Source: JBOGJG01 sp050747825 (GTDB taxonomy: Bacteria; Acidobacteriota; UBA6911; RPQK01; JBOGJG01). Taken from it: DNA of 40,155 nt. Positions within the stretch are counted from its first letter, which is position 1, and every line of letters begins with the position of its first letter. Below, one piece after another: positions 25,205 through 31,666 of this stretch. The stretch covers positions 1 through 40,155 of the forward strand of contig JBOGJG010000312.1 of assembly GCA_050747825.1 (NCBI GenBank), written 5' to 3'. The notes below the pieces were generated by a model that worked only from the letters and a program-made list of their open reading frames with translations, was not told where the DNA came from and did no database searches. The translations under genes and the position numbers were made by a program.

Positions 25205-26809
25205 GTGGCAAGAAAAGTCATCGATAGCCTGGCCTGGGTCGGAATAGCGGCAGCCTTCGGAGGCTACTTTTATTACTCTGTAAACAACACGTGGAATTGG
25301 GCCGTGCAGGCTGCCATTTACGGGGGAGCTGCATTAATATTGATTTCCATTATCGCCAGTCTGGGGAGAATTCGCACCGGCCTGAGGACCCGGACATTCC
25401 GCTATGGCAGCACCGCTGCGCTGACGCTCATGCTGGTGATCGGGATTCTGGCCCTCCTGAACTATTTGAATTACCGCCATCACGAACGGGTCGATCTCAC
25501 CGAGAACCAACTCTACGCTCTGTCCGACCAGACTCAGAAGGTTCTGCAGGGCCTTGACACTGAAATCCGAGTTATTGGCTTCTTTACAGGGGAAGCCGAA
25601 TCTTCCAGGTTTGAAGACCTGGTCAGCGAGTACGCCTACATTTCGAGCAATTTCCAGCATGAGGTGGTCGATCCGCAGAAGGAGCCTGGCAGGGCAGCCC
25701 AGTACGAAATCGAGCGAGTGGGGCAGGTAGTCGTCACCAGCGGAACCAAGCAGGAGATGCTCGACCAGGTCTCAGAAGAACAGTTGACCAATGCCATTAT
25801 TAAAGTCACCCGCGAGGATGAAAAGACGGTTTACTTTCTGCAGGGGCACGGCGAGCGGGATATTAACGACACGGGAGCAGAAGGCTACTCTGCGGCCCGC
25901 GATGCCATTCAGAGCCAGAACTACAGAGTCGAGACTTACAATCTCGCCCAGGAAAATCAACTGCCTGAGGACGCCACGTTGCTGGTTTCGGCCGGGCCCC
26001 AGATTGACTTTTTCCCGAACGAGGTGGAACTGCTGAAGGAGTATTTCGCCTCGGGTGGGAAGCTGCTGCTCATGGTTGATCCGCAAAACGATTTTCGGAT
26101 GGAGGATTTCCTGAGCAGCTATGGTCTCAGTCTGGGCCACAATGTGGTGATCGACGCCAGTGGAGTTGGACGACTCTTCGGATTGGGGGTGGCGGCCCCG
26201 CTGGTGGCGGAGTATTCCACTCATCCCATCTCTGAGGGAATGGAGGGAATCATGACTTTCTTTCCCATGGCTCAGTCCGTGCACACCTCGGAAAGCTCGC
26301 TCGGATTTGAAACTCAGACCGTGCTCTCAACGTCTGCGCGCAGTTGGGGGGAATTGGACCTGAAGGGCAATGAGGCTACCTACGACGAGGGAGACGATGT
26401 TGCCGGGCCTCTGAACCTGGCCGCCGTGGCCACTCGCAAGGTCGAAGAATCCGACCCACGACCGTCCAACCAGGGGGTACCCGGCGGCCAGGAAGAAGGC
26501 ACAGAGCCGGGAGTACCGGGCGGCCCCCAGGACGAGCAGGCTCAGGAGGCCCGTTTCATTCTTTTTGGCGACTCTGATTTTGCCAATAACTCCTATTTCA
26601 AGAGCGCAGCCAACGGAGATCTCTTCCTGAACAGCGTGAGCTGGCTGGCGCAAGACGTCGATCTGATCGCCATCCGGCCTAAAGATCCCACCGACCGCCG
26701 GATCAATCTGACGGTGAGTGAATCCAGGCTGATCTTCTGGGGTACGGTGATTTTCCTTCCTTTGGCCACTCTCATTTTCGGAATCAGCATCTGGTACCGG
26801 AGGAGGTAA
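25205..26809 (+). CDS. GldG-like ABC auxiliary membrane protein
   Basis: 534 residues. Three N-terminal membrane helices (about 9-27, 35-52, 67-87) precede a large periplasmic-side domain of the ABC_transp_aux/GldG type: RVDLTENQLYALSDQTQKVL is the conserved entry motif, followed by IRVIGFFTG, YFLQGHGERDI and KLLLMVDPQND. A flexible Gly/Pro/Glu linker (about 422-443, two GVPGG repeats) and a final C-terminal helix (about 507-530) complete it. GTG start at 25205, with GGAGG just upstream. Part of this gene (25989-26034) recurs in a mosaic at 30.7 kb. Role: auxiliary component of the ABC exporter above; the substrate is unknown. Confidence 0.87.
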   Translation: MARKVIDSLAWVGIAAAFGGYFYYSVNNTWNWAVQAAIYGGAALILISIIASLGRIRTGLRTRTFRYGSTAALTLMLVIGILALLNYLNYRHHERVDLTENQLYALSDQTQKVLQGLDTEIRVIGFFTGEAESSRFEDLVSEYAYISSNFQHEVVDPQKEPGRAAQYEIERVGQVVVTSGTKQEMLDQVSEEQLTNAIIKVTREDEKTVYFLQGHGERDINDTGAEGYSAARDAIQSQNYRVETYNLAQENQLPEDATLLVSAGPQIDFFPNEVELLKEYFASGGKLLLMVDPQNDFRMEDFLSSYGLSLGHNVVIDASGVGRLFGLGVAAPLVAEYSTHPISEGMEGIMTFFPMAQSVHTSESSLGFETQTVLSTSARSWGELDLKGNEATYDEGDDVAGPLNLAAVATRKVEESDPRPSNQGVPGGQEEGTEPGVPGGPQDEQAQEARFILFGDSDFANNSYFKSAANGDLFLNSVSWLAQDVDLIAIRPKDPTDRRINLTVSESRLIFWGTVIFLPLATLIFGISIWYRRR

Positions 26810-26810
26810 G

Positions 26811-28115
26811 ATGAAGCGAGTTGTCCTGCTTCTAGCCGCTTTTGTTGCTCTCGGACTCTTCGTTTACTTCTATGAAATTGAGGGCGAAAAGGAACGGCAG
26901 GAGGCCCAAGAATTGGAAGAGAGTCTCTTTCGGGTGGAAGAGGAGGGTATCACTTTCGTTCAGATAAAGCGGCCGGAGGAGCCGGATGTGCTCCTTGAAA
27001 AACAGCAGGATCAGTGGGTGCTGAAGCAGCCCATAGAGACAGGAGCCGACCAGACGACGGTTGATTCACTCCTGAGCGACATCGCCGCTGCCAAAACCGA
27101 AAGAAGCTTGCCGGAGAGCGAACAGTCGCTGCAACAGTACGGGCTGGATGAGCCTCGGCTGACATTGAGCGTACGCGCCGGAGATGAGACCAGGAAGCTG
27201 TTGGTGGGCAATGAGGACTTCACCGGAAACAGCATCTACGTCCGTTTTGAAGATGATCCGACGGTTTACCTGACTTCTGATTCCATCCTGACCACGGCTG
27301 ATAAGGAACTGCTGGACTGGCGTGACAAAAAGGTGCTGGCTTTTGATCGCCGGCAGGTACAGAAGATCGAGATTCAACGTCCTTCAGGGACACTGGTCCT
27401 GGAAAAGGAAGGGGAAAGCTGGAGGCTGGAGGAGCCGATCGAGGAAGCCGCCGATGAGGCTACGGTAGGGACGCTGCTTTCCACGCTGGAATTCGCGCAG
27501 GCCGAAACTTTCGTGAGCGAAGAGGCCCAGAACCTCGAACAGTATGGTCTCGCCAATGCGAGAATCGCCGTCCGGCTTAGAGAGGGCGGACAGGATCAGT
27601 GGAAGGTCCTCGAACTGGGGGAAAAGCAGGATGAAAACTATCTGGCTCGGAATCCGGACAGATCCGAGGTTTTTACTCTTAAGGCCGATGTTTACGATAA
27701 GCTCACGCAGGACCTGTGGCAATTCCGGAATCGGGATCTGGTGACCGTATCACAGGACGAAGTCAAGCAGATCGCCATCCGCAGGGAAGGCCATCCTGAA
27801 ATCGTCATCAGACGCGAAGACACTCGCTGGATACTGGAGCAACCGCAGTCTCAAGAGGGCAAAGAGGCGGTGTCCTACACTTTCTGGTATCCACTGACCG
27901 ATATCGACTTCGAATCACTGGATGCGGGGGCGGAAATTGAGGCTCCGGACATTGCGGTGGTCATCACGCTGAATGACAATTCTGTGCGGACCTATCATTT
28001 TGCCCAGCGCGGAGAGCAACACCTGGCCAGCCACGTGGAAAGCGGTCGTACAGGGACCATTTCAGCGGAAAATTTCGAAAAGCTTCAGATTGACGCTGAG
28101 CAGTTGGTGGAATAG
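26811..28115 (+). CDS. DUF4340 domain protein of the GldAFG-like operon
   Basis: 434 residues with one N-terminal membrane helix (about 4-22) and a long acidic extracytoplasmic part. Two similar DUF4340-like repeats are visible: LLEKQQDQWVLKQPIETGADQTTVDSLLSDI with TERSLPESEQSLQQYGLDEPRL, and LVLEKEGESWRLEEPIEEAADEATVGTLLSTL with TFVSEEAQNLEQYGLANARI; a third, partial copy begins IVIRREDTRWILEQP. The ribosome-binding site GGAGG lies in the preceding gene end (one-base gap). In many genomes such genes accompany GldG-like ABC genes; the function is unknown. bshA starts 48 bases later behind an octamer repeat. Confidence 0.87.
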   Translation: MKRVVLLLAAFVALGLFVYFYEIEGEKERQEAQELEESLFRVEEEGITFVQIKRPEEPDVLLEKQQDQWVLKQPIETGADQTTVDSLLSDIAAAKTERSLPESEQSLQQYGLDEPRLTLSVRAGDETRKLLVGNEDFTGNSIYVRFEDDPTVYLTSDSILTTADKELLDWRDKKVLAFDRRQVQKIEIQRPSGTLVLEKEGESWRLEEPIEEAADEATVGTLLSTLEFAQAETFVSEEAQNLEQYGLANARIAVRLREGGQDQWKVLELGEKQDENYLARNPDRSEVFTLKADVYDKLTQDLWQFRNRDLVTVSQDEVKQIAIRREGHPEIVIRREDTRWILEQPQSQEGKEAVSYTFWYPLTDIDFESLDAGAEIEAPDIAVVITLNDNSVRTYHFAQRGEQHLASHVESGRTGTISAENFEKLQIDAEQLVE

Positions 28116-28136
28116 CGCCCCGGGCAAAACTTTAGA

Positions 28137-28159
28137 ACTAAAGAACCAAAGACCAAAGA
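28137..28159 (+). repeat. Octamer-type repeat upstream of bshA
   Basis: Tandem units ACTAAAGA, ACCAAAG (one base short) and ACCAAAGA, followed by ACCT and the bshA ATG at 28164. This is the third array of the same unit type placed in front of a start codon in the window. Confidence 0.8.
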
Positions 28160-28163
28160 ACCT

Positions 28164-29306
28164 ATGAACATCGGAATCACTTGCTATCCCACCTATGGCG
28201 GCAGCGGCATCGTTGCAACTGAACTGGGGCAGCATCTGGCCCATCGGGGACATACCATCCACTTCATTAGCTCGGCTTTTCCCCACCGGCTGATGGAACT
28301 CGGCGATCGTGTCTTTTTCCACGAAGTCGAGGCCATGAGCTATCCCCTTTTCGAGCACGTGCCCTATGACCTGGCCTTGGCCACCAAGATGGTGGAAATC
28401 GCCCGCCTCAAGAATCTGGATATCCTGCATGTGCATTACGCCATCCCGCATTCCATCAGCGGATACCTGGCGCGCGAAATGCTCAGGCCCGTCAGGCTGC
28501 CGGTGATTACAACGCTTCATGGGACGGACATTACGCTGGTGGGACGCGACCATTCTTATCTGCCGATCACCCAGTTTGGAATAAGGCAAAGCGACGGAGT
28601 CACGGCGGTCAGCCAGTTTTTAAAGGATGCCACCCTGCAGGAATTCTGCGCAAACTGCGACATCCGCGTTATTCCCAATTTCGTTGAAGTCAATCGGGTC
28701 AGGCGTTTTACTTCGCAGGACATCCGCCAGCGCTTTGCGCCCTCGCAGGAGAAGGTGCTGGTTCATCTTTCCAACTTTCGCGCCGTTAAACGGGTGCGGG
28801 ACGTGATTAAGATCTTTCACCGGGTCCACAATGAGGCCCCTGCCGTACTGCTGATGATCGGGGATGGTCCCGAGCGATCTAACGCCCAGCACCTGGCCAG
28901 CGAACTGGGAATTTCAAACCGCGTGTTCTTTCTGGGCATGGTCGGGTTGGTCGAGAGCTACCTTTCAGTATGTGATGTCATGCTGCTGCCCAGCCAGACG
29001 GAGAGCTTTGGTTTGGCTGCTCTGGAGGCGATGGCTTGTGAAGTTCCGGTGGTTTCAACCTCGGCCGGCGGGCTGCCCGAGCTGATAAAGCATGGTGAAA
29101 CCGGCTATCTCTATCCGGTGGGCGAAGTGGACAAGATGGCCGAGGCGGCGCTGCACATCATGCAGGATGGGGTGTTGGAGAGATTCCGCGCTGCCGCGCG
29201 CGACAGAGCGGTTCAGCACTACTCGGTTGAGAGGATAGTGCCCATGTATGAGAGCTATTATGAAGAGGTGGCGGGTAGTGGGGGACGGCTGTCAGATGTC
29301 GGGTGA
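28164..29306 (+). CDS. bshA: N-acetyl-alpha-D-glucosaminyl L-malate synthase, bacillithiol pathway
   Basis: 380-residue GT4-family glycosyltransferase that joins UDP-GlcNAc and L-malate, the first step of bacillithiol synthesis. The N-terminus MNIGITCYPTYGGSGIVATELG, then HVHYAIPHSISGYLA, TTLHGTDITLVGRDHSY and VSQFLKD match BshA closely. The C-terminal Rossmann half has VHLSNFRAVKRV and the sugar-nucleotide-binding ESFGLAALEAMACEVPVVST. Upstream is the DUF4340 gene; neither bshB nor bshC is in the window. Two pieces of this gene (28275-28333 and 29088-29180) are repeated at 30735-30886. The last 26 bases of the gene belong to the segment that recurs at 30887. Confidence 0.93.
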   Translation: MNIGITCYPTYGGSGIVATELGQHLAHRGHTIHFISSAFPHRLMELGDRVFFHEVEAMSYPLFEHVPYDLALATKMVEIARLKNLDILHVHYAIPHSISGYLAREMLRPVRLPVITTLHGTDITLVGRDHSYLPITQFGIRQSDGVTAVSQFLKDATLQEFCANCDIRVIPNFVEVNRVRRFTSQDIRQRFAPSQEKVLVHLSNFRAVKRVRDVIKIFHRVHNEAPAVLLMIGDGPERSNAQHLASELGISNRVFFLGMVGLVESYLSVCDVMLLPSQTESFGLAALEAMACEVPVVSTSAGGLPELIKHGETGYLYPVGEVDKMAEAALHIMQDGVLERFRAAARDRAVQHYSVERIVPMYESYYEEVAGSGGRLSDVG

Positions 29307-29413
29307 CGAGTCACAGTGGTCTGTTCAATGCCCGAAAACTTTCGCTCCAGGCGGACCAGAACGGTCAATATCAACCAGGCCAGCGAGACGGTTAGGATGG
29401 CAATGGTGTACTA
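29281..29413 (-). pseudogene. Detached 3' end of mgtC (first copy of a duplicated segment)
   Basis: Bases 29281-29413 match 30887-31019 with only a few differences (for example C/G and G/A near 29346 and 29360). On the minus strand it encodes the C-terminal end of MgtC (about IAILTVSLAWLILTVLVRLERKF), with no upstream part. It overlaps the end of bshA. Similarity ends near 29413, where unrelated sequence begins. It is probably the original bshA/mgtC junction, left behind when foreign DNA and a duplication separated it from the rest of mgtC. Confidence 0.8.
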
Positions 29414-29461
29414 CGCCTCTGAACCACTGGTTCGGTTCCAGCCACAAATGGCTATCCTCTC

Positions 29462-29605
29462 GTGCCCGGTTTTGAAGCTCAGCTGCGAAAGGCCGCGCCA
29501 CTTGATGAGGGGCGCCAGATTGCGTTGCTCCGGTTCGAGGAAGCACGCCGCACCTTGTTGCCGTTGGCCGAGGCGCAAGGCATTGTGACCTTCGGCCTCA
29601 GGTGA
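29462..29605 (+). pseudogene. Orphan 47-residue gene fragment
   Basis: A frame beginning at GTG 29462 (PGFEAQLRKAAPLDEGRQI and onward, with FEEARRTLLPLAEAQGIV, ending FGLR) has protein-like composition, but no ribosome-binding site and no recognised family. The frame is open upstream to about 29421. Just before it lie two inverted repeats: GAACCACTGGTTC (29421-29433, perfect) and AGCCA-CAAA-TGGCT (29440-29453). Probably the 3' end of an imported gene, cut at its 5' side where the mgtC fragment ends. Confidence 0.35.
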
Positions 29606-29639
29606 GCCGGCCGTTTCGGGCGTCCTTGCGGAACGAAAG

Positions 29640-29660
29640 AGTATGATATATTGTCATACT
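29640..29660 (+). promoter_or_regulatory. Candidate toxin-antitoxin operator over a -10 element
   Basis: A perfect 7-bp inverted repeat AGTATGA / TCATACT with a 7-base spacer TATATTG lies 12 bases before the antitoxin ATG. It contains TATGAT, a good -10 hexamer. Ribbon-helix-helix antitoxins usually repress their own operon through such palindromes, so autoregulation is likely (inference). No convincing -35 was found. Confidence 0.6.
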
Positions 29661-29671
29661 TGGAGATTCTT

Positions 29672-29914
29672 ATGCCCAAAGCCAAAGTGGCTGTCACCCT
29701 CGACGGCCAGGTGCTGGACCGCCTAGACCGTCTGGTCGAGGGTGGCCATTTTCCCAATCGCAGCCAAGCAATTGAAGTCGCCGTGACCGAGAAGCTCGAT
29801 CGCTTGGAGCGGCGGAGTCTGGCGGCCGAGTGCGCCAAGCTCGATCCCGCCACCGAGCAGGCGCTGGCCGAGGAGGGGCTGGGCGCGGATGGGGCGACGT
29901 GGCCGGCATACTAA
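29672..29914 (+). CDS. Ribbon-helix-helix (CopG/MetJ-type) antitoxin
   Basis: 80-residue protein. Residues 1-45 fit a ribbon-helix-helix DNA-binding domain: a short strand AKVAVTLDG followed by helices VLDRLDRLVEGG and SQAIEVAVTEKLDRL. The C-terminal 35 residues (LAAECAKLDPATEQALAEEGL) are the likely toxin-binding arm. Start: the frame opens at a TTG at 29651, but the ATG at 29672 has GGAG six bases upstream (29662-29665). The 3' end overlaps the toxin gene by 16 bases, as is usual for toxin-antitoxin pairs. A palindromic operator stands directly upstream. Confidence 0.85.
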   Translation: MPKAKVAVTLDGQVLDRLDRLVEGGHFPNRSQAIEVAVTEKLDRLERRSLAAECAKLDPATEQALAEEGLGADGATWPAY

Positions 29915-30237
29915 GAGGGGACGTGCGCTGGGCGGACCTGGACCCCACTCGGGGCCGAGAACAGGCGGGGTTACGTCCAGTCTTGATCTTGAGCCACGAT
30001 GTGTTCAACGAGCGCTCCGGCACCGTGATCGCCGTTGCGTTGACGAGTCAACCACCGCGGGCCGGGTTTCCGTTGACCCTGGAGTTAAGTACGCCTCGGC
30101 TGCCCAAACGGTCCTGGGTCAAGATCAGTCAAATTCGTACGCTGTCCGTCGAACGGGTCGGCAAGCGGCTGGCCAAGGTCTCGCCCGAGGAACTGGCACA
30201 GGTGGTGGAAGGGCTCAATGAAATCATTGGCGTCTAA
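29899..30237 (+). CDS. MazF/PemK-family toxin
   Basis: 112-residue protein from the GTG at 29899 (MAGILRGDVRWADLDPTRG). Diagnostic MazF/PemK features: GDVRWADLDPTRGREQAGLRPVLILSHD, VAVALTSQPP and WVKISQIRTLSVERVGKRLAKVSPEEL. Family role: sequence-specific endoribonuclease that cleaves mRNA and arrests growth, inhibited by the antitoxin encoded just upstream. The frame is open further upstream (29830), but that part is the antitoxin read in another frame. The stop TAA lies inside the left core of a candidate integron attC site, a layout typical of integron gene cassettes. Confidence 0.88.
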   Translation: MAGILRGDVRWADLDPTRGREQAGLRPVLILSHDVFNERSGTVIAVALTSQPPRAGFPLTLELSTPRLPKRSWVKISQIRTLSVERVGKRLAKVSPEELAQVVEGLNEIIGV

Positions 30238-30330
30238 CCAGCAAATGCAGCGGGCGAGGGCGGGCAGAGTTCGGGGCAAGGTGCTCGAATCGGCTCCCCG
30301 CCCTCGCCGCTGATTTGCGAGCCGTTAGCC
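30232..30330 (+). other. Candidate integron attC recombination site
   Basis: A 99-base imperfect hairpin with the architecture of an attC (59-base element). Left core GTCTAAC (30232-30238) fits RYYYAAC and includes the toxin stop. Right core GTTAGCC (30324-30330) is close to GTTRRRY (one deviation). Inner arms pair as GCAAAT/ATTTGC, CAGCG/CGCTG and GCGAGGGCGGG/CCCGCCCTCGC, leaving two unpaired G bases (30247 and 30253) on one arm, like the extrahelical bases that guide integrase strand choice. The loop is 32 bases. It could instead act as a terminator for the toxin operon, but no T-run follows. No integrase is present in the window. Confidence 0.6.
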
Positions 30331-30443
30331 GGATCCGTGTATCATGCCAGGATGAAGCAAGAGTCGTCAGGAGGGCGGTCCTCGACGTCAGTTGATGTGC
30401 TGGAGGGGTTCGAGAAAGTCTTGCCAGTGGCCGGGCGTGGCCA

Positions 30444-30604
30444 GGCCGGCAGCACCAGGCCCGATAGGCGGTTCACCAGCATCAGCGCCAGACCCAGCCC
30501 GAGGCGGCGGCGTCTTTCCCAAATCAGCGTCCGCGCTTCCTGCCAGACACTGGCCAGACACTGGCAAATTCGAGCTTTTTCTTTCCCTGTTCAGCCACTG
30601 TCAT
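30444..30604 (-). pseudogene. 5' remnant of an ABC exporter gene
   Basis: On the minus strand, an ATG at 30604 (or GTG at 30598) opens MTVAEQGKKKLEFASVW. After a tandem duplication of an 11-bp unit (CCAGACACTGG, 30543-30564) the frame is shifted, and it resumes as QEARTLIWERRRRLGLGLALMLVNRLSGLVLPA. That segment looks like the cytoplasmic elbow and first membrane helix of a fused permease-ATPase ABC exporter. Recognisable sequence stops near 30444; the rest of the gene (some 500 or more residues) is absent. Removing one 11-bp unit rejoins the two halves in frame. Confidence 0.65.
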
Positions 30605-30610
30605 TCCTTT

Positions 30611-30691
30611 TTACCACATCGGAATGAATTGAACCGCCATGAAGAGATTGCGCAGGACGAACCAGATGTTGGCGGGGCGCTCGGCCAGGCG
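30611..30691 (-). pseudogene. 3' fragment of an unidentified gene upstream of the ABC remnant
   Basis: Minus-strand frame AERPANIWFVLRNLFMAVQF then IPMW and a TAA at 30613-30611, six bases before the ABC exporter start. The spacing suggests the two formed an operon in the source genome. The fragment is cut at 30691, precisely where the mosaic of gldG/bshA pieces begins. Family not recognised. Confidence 0.45.
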
Positions 30692-31019
30692 CGGCCGGGC
30701 CCCAGATTGACTTTTTCCCAAATGAGGTGGAACTGCTTTTCCCCACCGGCTGATGGAACTCGGCGATCGTGTCTTTTTCCACGAAGTCGCGGCAAGCATG
30801 GTGAAACCGGCTATTTCTATCCGGTGGGCGAAGTGGACAAGATGGCCGAGGCGGCGCTGCACATCATGCAGGATGGGGTGTTGGAGGGGGACGGCTGTCA
30901 GATGTCGGGTGACGAGTCACAGTGGTCTGTTCAATGCCCGAAAACTTTCGCTCGAGGCGGACCAAAACGGTCAATATCAACCAGGCCAGCGAGACGGTTA
31001 GGATGGCAATGATGTAGTA
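30692..31019 (+). repeat. Seamless mosaic of four segments copied from 25.9-29.4 kb
   Basis: Four pieces are joined without filler and in the same order and orientation as their sources. 30692-30737 matches 25989-26034 (gldG-like gene, 2 differences). 30735-30793 matches 28275-28333 (bshA, 1 difference; a GCT is shared at the join). 30794-30886 matches 29088-29180 (bshA, 1 difference). 30887-31019 matches 29281-29413 (bshA end plus mgtC 3' end). The missing intervals are about 2.2 kb, 0.75 kb and 100 bp. No gene is encoded by the mosaic; a long plus-strand frame across it (30392-31012) is an accident. Confidence 0.9.
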
Positions 31020-31660
31020 GCCCATCCCGCAGGCCACGCCGATGGCGCCCACAATCCAGATGGTGGCTGCGGTTGTAATGCCCTCGACCGATCCGCGCGA
31101 CTGAATGATGCTGCCGGCTCCCAGAAAGCCGATTCCGCCAATAACTCCTTCTATCACGCGCAGAGGATCTATGCGCGCCTCCTCAACCAGCGCCAGGTCT
31201 CCCCGGGCAATTTCCATGGCTGCTAGTGCTTCGTAACATAAATAAGTGCGCTATCGTCGCGAGCCGGGTACCCTATGGGTGCGGTCTGATGGCGAGGCGC
31301 GACGATGGAGCATATCGGGAATATGGGACCGAGGAGCAACAAAGCCAGCAGGCCAGTGCCGCCGCGACCTGAAGGGCTGGGGCGCTTTGACCCGTCTTCA
31401 GCGTTGCTCGTCAGTTGCCTATTACCGATAGGCGCCTTCCTCGCGCCTTGAATACGGGTCAAATCGCCTCCAGCGATAGCGCACTTATTTATGTTACGAA
31501 GCACTAGAGCGACCGAGGCCGCCCCGAGTGCTACCAGCATGTGAGTTCGGAGTCCGGCAGGCTTATGCCGAGCTTCGCGCTCCCAGCCCAACACGGCGGC
31601 GAACAGGGCCGCCAGCAAAAGACGTACAGCGAAGTCGAGAATTTGCAAGATTTCCGGCAC
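30864..31660 (-). pseudogene. mgtC: MgtC/SapB-family membrane protein, interrupted by a MITE-like element
   Basis: GTG start at 31660, six bases after the dacB stop on the same strand. The 5' part encodes FAVRLLLAALFAAVLGWERE, then KPAGLRTHMLVALGAASVAL, the MgtC N-terminus. Translation is then diverted into the inserted element and stops at 31223. The 3' part encodes MEIARGDLALVEEARIDPLR, GGIGFLGAGSII, SVEGITTAATIWIVGAIGVACG and two more helices. Deleting 281 bases (31227-31507: the element plus one CTAG) rejoins the parts in frame as VALAAMEIARGD, giving about 171 residues, a normal MgtC size. The last residues after RKFSGIEQT are encoded by duplicated bshA-derived DNA. Family role: inner-membrane protein linked to Mg2+ limitation and acid stress. 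Confidence 0.88.
31227..31503. mobile_element. MITE-like element, 277 bp, inserted in mgtC
   Basis: Perfect 30-bp terminal inverted repeats (31227-31256 and 31474-31503; outer end TGCTTCGTAACATAAATAAG) are flanked by CTAG on both sides (31223-31226 and 31504-31507), a likely 4-bp target duplication. A 10-bp inner inverted repeat TTTGACCCGT / ACGGGTCAAA lies at 31386-31395 and 31454-31463. No transposase is encoded; the 61-codon frame at 31246 is not supported by the second copy. A CTAG duplication fits the YTAR target of the IS5 subgroup, but I could not match the ends to a named family. Confidence 0.88.
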
Positions 31661-31666
31661 GGATAA

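Noticed and set aside
30232..30330. Simple rho-independent terminator
   Set aside because: The GC-rich stem is strong, but the loop is 32 bases and no T-run follows; the core boxes and bulged bases fit attC better, though termination as a side effect is possible.
30392..31012. 206-codon plus-strand frame spanning attC-downstream DNA and the mosaic
   Set aside because: It runs antisense to the ABC remnant and joins fragments of gldG and bshA, partly out of their native frames; accidental frame.
31246..31431. 61-codon frame inside the MITE-like element
   Set aside because: The second copy keeps the frame through the 60-base difference, but its three substitutions are all amino-acid changing, and there is no ribosome-binding site; not evidence of coding.
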